NCBI GenBank assembly: GCA_018241525.1
Contig: JAFEDR010000009.1
Coordinates: 372,001 to 436,000, forward strand
DNA length: 64,000 bases
From: Pseudomonadota bacterium
GTDB lineage: Bacteria; Pseudomonadota; Gammaproteobacteria; Steroidobacterales; Steroidobacteraceae
Direction: 5' to 3'
Within the stretch, counting starts at the first letter, position 1. Every line of letters starts with the position of its first letter. A program made the translations under genes and the position numbers. Positions 32,905 to 45,175 of the stretch are shown here, piece after piece. The notes under the pieces were generated by a model. It searched no databases, had not been told where the DNA came from, and was given only the letters and a program-made list of their open reading frames with translations.

Positions 32905-35232
32905 ATGACCGTCGGACGCAACGATCCCTGCCCCTGCGGCAGTGGCCGCAAGTTCAAGCACTGCTGCGGTGGCGCGGCGCGCGCCGCGGCGGACCCGTCG
33001 CGGTCACCGTCCGATGTCGGCCGCGCCTGGGCGCTGCTGCAGTCGGGCCGCGCGGCCGAGGCGGAGCGGGCCTGCCGCGAGCTGCTGGCCGGCCATCCCG
33101 ACCTGGGACCCGCGTACGCCTGCCTCGGCCTCGCGGAGCGCGCCCTCGGCCGCGACGGCGTCGCCGCGCTCGAGTCCGCCGCGCGACTGCTGCCCGCGGA
33201 CGCACCGCTGCAGCATGCGCTCGCCCAGGCGCTCGAAGACCGCGGCGAGCTCGAGCGCGCCGCGCGCCACTACGGACAGGCGGTCGCGCTGCAGCCGGCC
33301 TTCGTCGAGGCGCACAGCGATCTCGGCAATTTGCTGCTGCGCCTCGGCCGGGTCGACGAAGCGATCGCGAGCTGCCGATGGGCGCTGGCACTGCGGCCGG
33401 AGCATGCCCCGGCGCTCGGCAACCTCGGCAACGCCGAGCGGGCGCGCGGGAACGTCGCCGGCGCGATCGAGCTCTACCGGCGCCTGATCGCGCTGGCACC
33501 CGGGCTCGCCCAGGCACACCAGCTGCTCGGCGATACGCTGCTCGAGACGGGCCAGTCGCAGGCGGCGGTGGTCGCCCTGCGCGAGGCTTGGCGGCTTGCG
33601 CCCGGCGACGGCCGCGGGGTGGCGCGCCTCGCGCGGGCGCTGGCCGCATCCGGTGCCGCGGAGGAGGCGCTCTCGACTTGTACGGAGGCGCTGCACCGCG
33701 CCCCGTCGTCCGATGTATTCGCCGCACGCGGCACGATCCTGAGCAGCCTCGGGCGGTACGAGGCCGCGGCCGCGGACCTCCGGCGGGCCGCCGACGCCGG
33801 TCACGGCGGCGCGGCGATGTACTCTAACTTCGCGCACGCGCTGCACTGCCTCGGCGACTACCGGGCGGCGATCGGCGCGGCACGCCGGTCCCTCGAACTC
33901 GAGCCGCGACTCGCCGAGGCGCACCTGCACCTTGGCAATGCACTGCTCGCGCTCAGCGAGGTGCACGCCGCCGAGGCAGCCTATCGCGCGGGCCTCGCGG
34001 CGAACCCGTCGCACGCGGCGCTGCACACCGCCGAGGCGATGGCGCTGCGGGCGCTCGGGCGGTTGCCAGAGGCAGAGGTCAGCGCGCGTCGCGCCCTCGA
34101 GGCCCGCCCGGACGCGGCCGACACCCTGGCGCTGCTCGGCAACCTCGCCGGTGACCGGGGCCGCTTCGACGAGGCGACCGCGCAACTCGAGCAGGCGCTC
34201 GCCCTCGACGCGGAACTGCCGGAGGCGCTGATCGGGCTCACGCGCGTGCGGCGGATGTCGCACGCCGACGAGTCGTGGCGCGCGACCGCGGAGCGGCTGC
34301 TGACCCGGGGCCTACCGGTCGCGCATGCGGCGAATCTCGAGCACGCGCTCGGCAAGTTCTGTGACGACGTCGGCGACTACGAGGCGGCCTTCGAGCACCA
34401 CCGCGCCGGCAACGAGCTCTCCCGGCGTGCCGGGCTGCGCTACGACCGCGACGCGACAACCCGGCGCGTCTCGGCGATCCTCGCAAGCTACGCGCCGGAC
34501 GCGCTCCGCGAGCTGCGCTCCGCCGGCACGGCCTCGGAGCGTCCGGTGTTCATCGTCGGCATGCCGCGCTCCGGCACCACGCTCGCCGAGCAGATCCTCG
34601 CCTCGCACGCCGCCGTGCACGGCGCCGGCGAACTGCTCTACTGGAACTTCGCCGCCGACGTCGCCGCCGGGTCAGCGCCGGCGGCGCGCCTGGAGACGAT
34701 CGGCCGCCTCGGCCGCCAGTACCTCGCGGAGCTCGCCGACCGGTCCGCGGGCGCGTTGCGCGTGGTCGACAAGCTGCCGAGCAACTTCGAGAACCTCGGA
34801 CTCATCCACGCGGCACTACCCGGCGCGCGTGTCATCCATCTCGAACGCGACCCGCTCGACACCTGCCTGTCGATCTACTTCCAGGGTTTCTCGACGGCGC
34901 ACGCCTATGCCACGGACCTTGGTGACCTCGCGCATTACTACGGCGAGTACCGGCGCCTGATGGCGCACTGGCGGGCGGCGCTCGCGCCGGGCACCCTGCT
35001 GGAAGTTCCCTACGAGGGGCTGGTGGACGACACGGAGGGCTGGAGCCGGCGCATGCTCGAGCACCTCGGCCTGCCGTGGGACCCGCGGTGCCTCGACTTC
35101 CACCGCACGGACCGGCCGGTGCTGACCGCAAGCAGCTGGCAGGTACGCCAGCCCATCGGCCGCGGCTCGGTGGGCCGCTGGCGACACTACGAGCGGCAGC
35201 TCGCGCCGCTGCGCGCCGCGCTCGGCCGCTAG
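32905..35232 (+). CDS. SEC-C motif + TPR + sulfotransferase protein
   Basis: 775 residues. The N-terminus NDPCPCGSGRKFKHCC (residues 6-21) is a complete SEC-C zinc motif, as at the tail of SecA. It is followed by about 12 TPR units (about 35-510) and a sulfotransferase domain with GMPRSGTTLAEQ near 551 and RDPLDTCLSIYFQGF near 650. The zinc motif may tether the protein to a partner such as SecB or the ribosome, as it does in SecA; that is inference. It is paralogous to the upstream gene in its last 250 residues (both end in ASS-x-QVRQPI followed by W-R-H). No clear ribosome site precedes ATG 32905. Cytoplasmic. Confidence 0.86.
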   Translation: MTVGRNDPCPCGSGRKFKHCCGGAARAAADPSRSPSDVGRAWALLQSGRAAEAERACRELLAGHPDLGPAYACLGLAERALGRDGVAALESAARLLPADAPLQHALAQALEDRGELERAARHYGQAVALQPAFVEAHSDLGNLLLRLGRVDEAIASCRWALALRPEHAPALGNLGNAERARGNVAGAIELYRRLIALAPGLAQAHQLLGDTLLETGQSQAAVVALREAWRLAPGDGRGVARLARALAASGAAEEALSTCTEALHRAPSSDVFAARGTILSSLGRYEAAAADLRRAADAGHGGAAMYSNFAHALHCLGDYRAAIGAARRSLELEPRLAEAHLHLGNALLALSEVHAAEAAYRAGLAANPSHAALHTAEAMALRALGRLPEAEVSARRALEARPDAADTLALLGNLAGDRGRFDEATAQLEQALALDAELPEALIGLTRVRRMSHADESWRATAERLLTRGLPVAHAANLEHALGKFCDDVGDYEAAFEHHRAGNELSRRAGLRYDRDATTRRVSAILASYAPDALRELRSAGTASERPVFIVGMPRSGTTLAEQILASHAAVHGAGELLYWNFAADVAAGSAPAARLETIGRLGRQYLAELADRSAGALRVVDKLPSNFENLGLIHAALPGARVIHLERDPLDTCLSIYFQGFSTAHAYATDLGDLAHYYGEYRRLMAHWRAALAPGTLLEVPYEGLVDDTEGWSRRMLEHLGLPWDPRCLDFHRTDRPVLTASSWQVRQPIGRGSVGRWRHYERQLAPLRAALGR

Positions 35233-35243
35233 CGCCGGCGACG

Positions 35244-36347
35244 CTACGCGGCGGCGCTCATCTCCGCCAGCACGGCCGCGACGGCATCGACGGCACCCCC
35301 GATGCCCCGCTCGCCGAGCTGGCCCATGCAGCCGACGCGGAACGTCTCGAGGGTCGTCAGCTTGCCCGGGTAGAGGATGTAGCCGCGCGATTTGACCGCG
35401 TTGTAGAAGGACTTGAACTCGTAGCGCGGGTTCGCGGGTGCGTGGAACGTCACGATGATCGGCGCTTGGACCGCGGCCGGCAGGAAGCTGCGCAGTCCGA
35501 GATTGCCCATGCCGTCGATCAGCGTCCGGCAGTTCGCCGCGTAGCGGGCGCCGCGCGCAACGCGCCCGCCTTCCTCGAGGTACTGCTCGATCGCGCAGTC
35601 GAATGCCGCGACGACGTGGGTCGGCGGCGTGAAGCGCCACTGCGTGGTCTTCTTCATGTAGACCCACTGGTCGTGCAGGTCCATCGCCAGCGAGTGGCTG
35701 TTGCCCTCGGCGCGCTCCAGCGCCTCGCGGCGCGCGATCACGAAGCCCATGCCGGGCGGACCTTCCAGGCACTTGCCGGAGGACGCCACCACGGCGTCGA
35801 AGGGCGTGCGGCGGGCGTCGATCTCGAGCGCGCCAAAGGAACTCATCGCATCGACGATCAACCGGCGGCCGTGACGCGCGACGACTTCGGCCACCGCGTG
35901 CAGCGGGTTCAGGATGCCGGCGCTCGTCTCGCAATGGACCAGCGCGACGTGGGTGATCGACGCATCCGCGCCGAGCGCGCGATCGACGTCCTCGGCACGC
36001 ACCGCGGCATCTTCTGCGTAGTCGATCGTCGTCACGCGCCGGCCGAGGATGCGACAGGTGCGGGCGATCCGCAGGCAGTAGGCGCCGTTCTGCGGCACGA
36101 GCACGTGTCCGTCGCGTGGCACGAGCGTCCCGAGCGCGGCCTCGACGGCGAACGTGCCACTGCCCTGCATCGGCACGCACTCGTGCGAGTCGGCGGCATT
36201 CGCGATCGCCAGCAGGCGCTCACGGATGCGGCTGGTGATGCGGTTGAAGTCGGCGTCCCACGAGCCCCAGTCGCGGAGCATCGCCTGCTTCGTGCGCAGC
36301 GAAATCGTCAGCGGGCCGGGCGTCAGCAGGTACGGCGAGTCGCTCAT
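35244..36347 (-). CDS. phnW: 2-aminoethylphosphonate:pyruvate transaminase
   Basis: 367 residues from ATG 36347. The N-terminus [21 protein letters not shown] is the PhnW signature. PLP Lys192 ([11 protein letters not shown]) and Asp166 ([13 protein letters not shown]) are in place. It moves the amino group of AEP to pyruvate, giving phosphonoacetaldehyde and alanine. It is divergent from the GntR regulator across a 173-bp gap holding an operator and promoter, and its product is the substrate of the phnY gene nearby. A longer frame starting at 36449 adds a stretch with no family similarity and overlaps the operator. Confidence 0.93.
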   Translation of the reverse strand: MSDSPYLLTPGPLTISLRTKQAMLRDWGSWDADFNRITSRIRERLLAIANAADSHECVPMQGSGTFAVEAALGTLVPRDGHVLVPQNGAYCLRIARTCRILGRRVTTIDYAEDAAVRAEDVDRALGADASITHVALVHCETSAGILNPLHAVAEVVARHGRRLIVDAMSSFGALEIDARRTPFDAVVASSGKCLEGPPGMGFVIARREALERAEGNSHSLAMDLHDQWVYMKKTTQWRFTPPTHVVAAFDCAIEQYLEEGGRVARGARYAANCRTLIDGMGNLGLRSFLPAAVQAPIIVTFHAPANPRYEFKSFYNAVKSRGYILYPGKLTTLETFRVGCMGQLGERGIGGAVDAVAAVLAEMSAAA

Positions 36348-36399
36348 GGGGATCTCGGTGAGGCGGCCGGGACGGGTCGGCGGGCAGGGTCCGGGGCGA

Positions 36400-36428
36400 A
36401 GTCTACTGCCAGGATCGAAAACTGTCAT
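36400..36428 (-). promoter_or_regulatory. Candidate phnW promoter
   Basis: On the minus strand ATGACA (36423-36428; 5 of 6) and TAGACT (36400-36405; 4 of 6) are spaced by 17 bp. Transcription would start near 36393, about 45 bases before the phnW start. The -35 lies inside the GntR-type operator. Confidence 0.55.
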
Positions 36429-36438
36429 CTGTTGACAA
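36423..36438. promoter_or_regulatory. Operator copy 1 of the phosphonate GntR regulator
   Basis: TGTCATCTGTTGACAA is an imperfect palindrome, TGTCA-N5-TGACA. The same pattern, TGTC-N4-GTTGACAA, recurs upstream of phnA (38630-38645, opposite strand). Both copies overlap a predicted -35 box, which points to repression or antagonism by the GntR protein encoded alongside. Confidence 0.7.
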
Positions 36439-36520
36439 TCCTTGCGCACCTGTCAGTCTGGGTGCGTCGGCTCGCCGAGCCGCGCGGCTGCATGGCCGTT
36501 CCGAGCGCCCCGGGGACTTC

Positions 36521-37207
36521 ATGACCGCACCGACGCCGCTCCAGATCCTGCAGGCCAACTCGCTTCCGTCGGCCGTCCAGGCGGAGATCGAGCGCATGAT
36601 CCTGGGTGGTGAGCTCGCGCCGGGCCAGCGCATCAACGAGGCCGCGCTCGCCGAGCGCTTTGGGACCAGCCGTGGTCCGGTCCGCGAGGCGTTGCGCGCT
36701 CTCGAGGAATGCGGGCTCGTGCGCGCCGAGCGCAATCGCGGCGTGTTCGTGAAGGCCGTCTCGGTGGCGGAGGCCGACGAGGTCTACGACCTGCGCGAGG
36801 TGCTCGACGAGCTGATCGGGCGGCGGCTCGCCGAGCGGATCACCGCGGAGCAGCTCGCGGCCCTGCGCGCGCTGGTGGCGCAGATGGATGTCGCCACGGC
36901 GCACCAGGACGTCGCGAGCTACTACGACCTCAACCTGCGCTTTCATGACGCGCTGGTCGATTCGGTCGGCAACCGGCACCTGTCGGCGACCTACCGGCGC
37001 CTGACGAAGGAGCTGCTGCTGTTCCGGCTGCACGGCCTGCAGGAGGGGGGCGGGTTCGCGGTCTCGAACGCCGAGCATCGCGCGATCGTCGAGGCGATCG
37101 CCTCGCGCGATCCGGCGCGCGCGGGGCGTGTGCTGCGTGAGCACGCGATCGACAGTCGCGCCCGCATGCACAAGGCCGCTGCGCTGGCGCGTTCCGGCGG
37201 CGGCTGA
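36521..37207 (+). CDS. GntR-family (FadR/FCD) regulator, phosphonate-associated
   Basis: 228 residues. The winged helix is at about 15-80 (NEAALAERFGTSRGPVREALRALEE, cut here to its core SRGPVREALR), and the FCD effector domain at about 90-215 with metal-ligand-type residues in DLNLRFHDAL and NAEHRAIVEAI. It matches the 'phosphonate utilisation associated' GntR group in size and context. It is divergent from phnW and 7 bp upstream of the FAD oxidoreductase. A shared palindrome before phnW and phnA is its likely binding site. The effector is unknown; AEP or phosphonoacetaldehyde is a natural candidate. Confidence 0.88.
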   Translation: MTAPTPLQILQANSLPSAVQAEIERMILGGELAPGQRINEAALAERFGTSRGPVREALRALEECGLVRAERNRGVFVKAVSVAEADEVYDLREVLDELIGRRLAERITAEQLAALRALVAQMDVATAHQDVASYYDLNLRFHDALVDSVGNRHLSATYRRLTKELLLFRLHGLQEGGGFAVSNAEHRAIVEAIASRDPARAGRVLREHAIDSRARMHKAAALARSGGG

Positions 37208-37214
37208 GGACGCC

Positions 37215-41367
<4,153 letters not shown>

Positions 41368-41368
<1 letters not shown>

Positions 41369-41383
41369 CGCGCCCGGGCGCGC
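41368..41383. terminator. GC palindrome in the phnY / aminotransferase convergent gap
   Basis: A perfect 16-bp palindrome with core GCCCGGGC lies between two convergent genes only 18 bp apart. It could act in both directions to end transcripts, though no T-runs flank it. Confidence 0.35.
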
Positions 41384-41386
41384 GGC

Positions 41387-42250
41387 TCAGCCGTGCGCGA
41401 ACGCCCAGTAGAGCTCGCGCGCGCGGCGATAGAGCGGACCCGGCGCGAGCGTGCGCCCGTCGATCCGCGTGATCGGCGCGACCTTGGCGAAGTTGCCGCA
41501 GCTCCAGATCTCGTCGGCGCCCTGGAAATCGGCGTAGCGCAGCACCGCCTCGCGTACCTCGACGCCGGCATCGCGCAGCAGGCCGATCACCCGCTGGCGC
41601 GTGATGCCGTTCAGGAACGTGCCGTTCGCGATCGGCGTGTAGACGACACCGTCCTTCGCCATGAAGACGTTTGCGGTCGCGAGCTCGGCGACGTTGCCGA
41701 GCACGTCGCACAGCAGGCAGTTGTCGAAGCCACGGCCACCCGCTTCGACCAGCGCGCGGGCGTTGTTCGGATACAGGCACCCGGCCTTGGCGTCCACCGG
41801 CATCGTCTCGATCGTCGGGCGGCGGAACGGTGACAACGTGATCGACGCGCCCTTGGGCTCCGGCATCGGCGCGTCGTACATCGTCAGGCACCAGCGCGTC
41901 GACTCGGGATCGGCCGGCACCGCCAGCGCGCCGCCGCTCTCGGCCCAGTACATCGGCCGGATGTAGAGCTCCGGCTGGCCGCCGAAGCGCTTCAGCCCCT
42001 CGCGCACCAGGCCGAGCCAGGTGTCGTGCGCGACCGAGGCCTTGAGTCCGAACTTGCGCGCCGACTCGTTGACGCGGGTGCAGTGCCGGTCGATGTCCGG
42101 GGTTACGCCCTCGAAGGCCCGCGCGCCGTCGAATACCGACGAACCCAGCCAGAACGCGTGCGTATGGGGGCCGATCAGCGCAACCGGACCCTCGTGCCAG
42201 TCGCCGTTGAAGTAGGTCCAGATTCGCGTGCTCGAGGCAGTGTGCGCCAT
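41387..42250 (-). CDS. Class IV aminotransferase, branched-chain type
   Basis: 287 residues. It has a fold-type-IV PLP enzyme core with an IlvE-like start (GPHTHAFWLGSSVFDGARAFEG), PLP lysine in DAKAGCLYPNN, and the phosphate-contact region GNVAELATANVF near 190. It resembles the IlvE group that converts branched-chain amino acids and their keto acids, but D-amino-acid-type members share the fold. It is convergent with phnY and downstream of the desaturase gene in the same direction (96-bp gap). A role in supplying amino acceptors for PhnW is possible but not supported. An AT-rich TTAATATAGG box upstream, near 42308-42317 on the minus strand, may be part of its promoter. Confidence 0.85.
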   Translation of the reverse strand: MAHTASSTRIWTYFNGDWHEGPVALIGPHTHAFWLGSSVFDGARAFEGVTPDIDRHCTRVNESARKFGLKASVAHDTWLGLVREGLKRFGGQPELYIRPMYWAESGGALAVPADPESTRWCLTMYDAPMPEPKGASITLSPFRRPTIETMPVDAKAGCLYPNNARALVEAGGRGFDNCLLCDVLGNVAELATANVFMAKDGVVYTPIANGTFLNGITRQRVIGLLRDAGVEVREAVLRYADFQGADEIWSCGNFAKVAPITRIDGRTLAPGPLYRRARELYWAFAHG

Positions 42251-42323
42251 GGCGGGATTCCGTGTGGGGTCGGCGGGCGGGGACGGACCCGGCCGTCCCG
42301 CCCCGCCTATATTAAGAGAATGC

Positions 42324-42348
42324 GAGCCGCCGCGGTCGGCTGCGGCTC
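42324..42348 (-). terminator. Hairpin at the end of the desaturase gene
   Basis: On the minus strand GAGCCGC and GCGGCTC pair (7 bp, 11-base loop) starting at the stop codon, followed by GCATTCTCTT, a weak pyrimidine run. Possible terminator. Confidence 0.35.
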
Positions 42349-43486
42349 AGCCGAGCTGCGCGCACAGCAGCCGCAGCCGGCGCTGCTGCGTGCCGAGCGC
42401 GCGCTCGAGCTCGCGCAGGCGCGACTGCAGGATCGAGCGCTCCCAGCGGTCGGCGACCGCCTGCCGCGTGGACTGCAGCCACTGCTCGCGCAGCTGCGTC
42501 CAGGCCTGCACCGCGCTCGTGAAGGCGGCGTACTCCTCCGCCATCCGCGCGCGCAGGTGCCCGAGCGTGGCACGGTCCGGGCGCCGCTCGAGCGCCGCCT
42601 CGGCGCGGCGGAACTGGGTCTCGAGACGGGCCCGCTGGATTCGGAACCAAGGCACGCTCTTCAGCCCGTACGCGAGGCCGGCCCAGCGCATCAGGTTGAT
42701 GAACCACTTCGACGGGTCCCACTGCCACCAGCGCACGCCGTTGCGGTAGTCGTGCGCGAACATGTGGTGGAAGTTGTGGTAACCCTCGCCGAAGGTCAGC
42801 AGCGCAACGACCGGGTTGTCGCGCGCAGTATTGTCCTCGGTGTATGGACGCGTGCCGAACATGTGCGCCAGCGAATTGATGAAGAAGGTCACGTGGTGGC
42901 TGACGACGAGTCGCAGCAGCCCGGCGAGCAGCAGGCAGCCGAGCACGTCGCCAGTCGCAAGCCCGAGCAGCAGCGGCACGCCGAAGTTCATCGCCAGCGC
43001 GATGGTCAGGTAGTGCCGGTGCTGCCAGGCAACCAGCGGATCGGCCTGCAGCTCGCGCACTGTCGAGAAGTCGGGCTCGCCACTCGGGTAATTGTGCAGC
43101 ATCCAGCCGATGTGCGAGAACCAGAAGCCGCGGCGCGCGCAGTACGGGTCGCGCTCGGTGTCGTCGATATAGCGATGGTGCACCCGGTGCCCCGCGGCCC
43201 AGACGAGCACGCTGTTCTGCAGCGCCATCGCACCGAAGAGCAGGTAGAAGAGCTTGAGCGCCGGCCGAGCCTCGTAGGTCGCGTGCGCGAACAGCCGGTG
43301 ATAGCCGCAGGTGATCGACAGCCCGTTGGCGCACAGCACGATCGCGAACCAGGCCCAGTCCGCGCCGCTGTAACCATGCGCGAGGCCGTACCAGGGCACC
43401 GCCACGGCCGCGACCAGCGCGGTCAGCCCGAACATCAGCGTCGTGACCCAGTTGCGCGTCGCCGCGCTCCAGTCGCTCTCGGTCAT
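42347..43486 (-). CDS. Acyl-CoA/fatty-acid desaturase (delta-9 type) with C-terminal helical extension
   Basis: 379 residues from ATG 43486. The three histidine boxes of membrane di-iron desaturases are present: HRLFAH, HRVHHRY and HNFHHMF, with about four membrane segments around them. It inserts a cis double bond in acyl chains, adjusting membrane fluidity. After the desaturase core (about 280) there are roughly 95 charged, heptad-like residues (for example LERRPDRATLGHLRARMAEE) that look like a coiled coil and are not part of the catalytic fold. A longer frame from 43585 lacks family similarity. It is separated by a hairpin from the DUF5690 gene upstream. Confidence 0.88.
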   Translation of the reverse strand: MTESDWSAATRNWVTTLMFGLTALVAAVAVPWYGLAHGYSGADWAWFAIVLCANGLSITCGYHRLFAHATYEARPALKLFYLLFGAMALQNSVLVWAAGHRVHHRYIDDTERDPYCARRGFWFSHIGWMLHNYPSGEPDFSTVRELQADPLVAWQHRHYLTIALAMNFGVPLLLGLATGDVLGCLLLAGLLRLVVSHHVTFFINSLAHMFGTRPYTEDNTARDNPVVALLTFGEGYHNFHHMFAHDYRNGVRWWQWDPSKWFINLMRWAGLAYGLKSVPWFRIQRARLETQFRRAEAALERRPDRATLGHLRARMAEEYAAFTSAVQAWTQLREQWLQSTRQAVADRWERSILQSRLRELERALGTQQRRLRLLCAQLG

Positions 43487-43542
43487 GGTCCGGCTTCCGG
43501 TGAAGGGGGCTGCAGGGCCCGGACGCGTACGATGCCATGAAC

Positions 43543-43567
43543 GCCGTCCGGCTTCATCCCGGACGGC
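43543..43567. terminator. 9-bp hairpin between the DUF5690 and desaturase genes
   Basis: GCCGTCCGG and CCGGACGGC form a perfect 9-bp stem with a 7-base loop, between the DUF5690 stop and the desaturase start. No T-run on either strand; a possible terminator or RNA-stability element. Confidence 0.4.
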
Positions 43568-43627
43568 ACGGGCGGATTGCGGCAAGTACGCATGGCGGCC
43601 GCCGGCAGCGTCCCGGCGGCCGGTCCG

Positions 43628-44953
43628 TCAGCCGGCGTCGGCGCCGATCGCCGCTGCCGCGCCCGGTCCGGCCGCGGCGCGGGCGCGTGCCCGCCGGTGG
43701 AAGTAGAGTGCGGCCGCGACGACGAGCACCAGCCCGGCCACCGTCATCACGTAGGCGCTCGCGATGAACACGGTCAGCCACTCGAGCCTCACGAGGCCGA
43801 AGTTCCGCCAGACGAGCAGCGCGCAGCTGCCGAGGTAGCCGGAAGCATCCGCCAGGTAGATCAGGAAGCCCGCCGTGCCGATCCGCCCGCTGACTGCGAT
43901 CAGCCGGTCGAACAGCATCGCGTTGAAGGGTGTGTACACCATGTAGAGGCCGGCGCCGCTCAGGATCATCCAGGCCACCGGCCCGAGCCAGCCGGCCTGG
44001 AAAGCGAGCGTCGAGCCGCCGAGCACCGCGAGGCCAGCCGCAATCACGCCGTGGATGACCATCAGCGCGCGCTCGTTGTCGCGGACCACGATGATGAGGC
44101 CGAGCACGACGAGCGCGAGCGCCGCGACCGGGATCTCGCTGATCGTGAACACGGCCGCAGCGTTGCCGTAACCAAGGGCCTGCCAGAGCTCAGCGGCAAA
44201 GTTGTCGCGGAAATCGCGCAGCGCGGTCGCGAACACATAGACCGCGATCAGGATGCCGACGCCCGGGCCGTAGTCCGCGAGAAACGCCCGGCGCGCGGCC
44301 GCATCCATCGGCGCGCGGCGCACGCGCGCCGCCTCGTCCGCAGCGCTCGGCGGTGGCAGCGCCGACAGAAGCCAGACGGACACGAACAGCAGCGGCAGGA
44401 ACAGCGCGCCGGCCGCCGCCGGCATCCAGAAGGCGCTGAGACCGAATTTCGCCATCAGCAGCTTGCCGACCGACTTCACCGCGCCGGAGGAGACGATGAA
44501 GCTCGCGCAGACCACGGCGCCGAGCACCTCGGACGTCCGGCGCCCCTCCATGTAGCCGAACACGAGGCCCCAGATCATGCCGAGCGGCAGCCCGTTCAGG
44601 AACATCATCGCGACGTTCCATGGCGGCGGCACGATCGCGAACAGCAGCAGCGCCACCCAGGCCGCGAGGATCAGCAGGATGATGGCCGTCGCCCGGCGCG
44701 AGGGCTCCAGCTCGGAGATCACCTTCACGCCGATCATCTTCGAGAGCGCGTAGCCGAGCACCTGCACGAGAACCAGCGCGATCTTGTAGTCGAGGACGAA
44801 GTCCCAGCCGGCGACGTGCTCGAATGTCGCCGCGGAGAACGGCTTGCGGAAGGCGTACATCGAGAAGTACGCGGAGAACCCGGCGAGCCCGGCGACGGTC
44901 GTCAGCAGCACCACGTTCGAGCGAGCGAGGTACCGGGTCAGCGAGTTGGCCAA
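43628..44953 (-). CDS. DUF5690-family multispanning membrane protein
   Basis: 441 residues from TTG 44953, with GGGGAG just upstream. Twelve hydrophobic segments in an MFS-like layout. The N-terminal GFSAYFSMYAFRKPF and MIGVKVISELEPSRR match DUF5690 (PF18943), a family related to sugar-phosphate transporters but with no assigned substrate. An alanine-rich tail follows. It is divergent from an FAD oxidoreductase-MFS gene pair across 222 bp with a palindrome, so the three may form one uptake-and-oxidation unit. No ATG fits the family start. Confidence 0.82.
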   Translation of the reverse strand: MANSLTRYLARSNVVLLTTVAGLAGFSAYFSMYAFRKPFSAATFEHVAGWDFVLDYKIALVLVQVLGYALSKMIGVKVISELEPSRRATAIILLILAAWVALLLFAIVPPPWNVAMMFLNGLPLGMIWGLVFGYMEGRRTSEVLGAVVCASFIVSSGAVKSVGKLLMAKFGLSAFWMPAAAGALFLPLLFVSVWLLSALPPPSAADEAARVRRAPMDAAARRAFLADYGPGVGILIAVYVFATALRDFRDNFAAELWQALGYGNAAAVFTISEIPVAALALVVLGLIIVVRDNERALMVIHGVIAAGLAVLGGSTLAFQAGWLGPVAWMILSGAGLYMVYTPFNAMLFDRLIAVSGRIGTAGFLIYLADASGYLGSCALLVWRNFGLVRLEWLTVFIASAYVMTVAGLVLVVAAALYFHRRARARAAAGPGAAAAIGADAG

Positions 44954-45070
44954 GCGCTCCCCCCGGGGTCGCCGACGTTCAGTTCCGTTCCGGCCGGCCG
45001 CAGATGACAGTCCGATGACGGACGCCGGCCGGTCGCCCGGGCGGCATCATAGCCTGCCGGACCTGCCGGT

Positions 45071-45086
45071 CGCGGACCGGTCCGCG
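45071..45086. promoter_or_regulatory. 16-bp perfect palindrome, possible operator
   Basis: CGCGGACCGGTCCGCG lies midway in the 222-bp gap between the divergent DUF5690 and FAD oxidoreductase genes, an expected place for a shared operator. GC-rich DNA yields such palindromes by chance a few times per window, so this is only suggestive. Confidence 0.4.
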
Positions 45087-45175
45087 CCTGCGATGGTCGG
45101 CCACCCGCGCCGACGCGTGACCTGTCCGGGCCGATCCGGTACCGTCGCCCGGCCCTCCCTGTCCCGAAAGCCACC

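Noticed and set aside
35244..36347. The class V aminotransferase as serine-glyoxylate or alanine-glyoxylate aminotransferase
   Set aside because: The N-terminal [10 protein letters not shown] signature and the adjacent phnA, phnY and GntR genes point to PhnW.
43543..43567. Several perfect GC hairpins (for example here and at 41368, 49743, 57120) as proven terminators
   Set aside because: None has a T-run on the relevant strand; they are listed only as candidate ends or RNA-stability elements.
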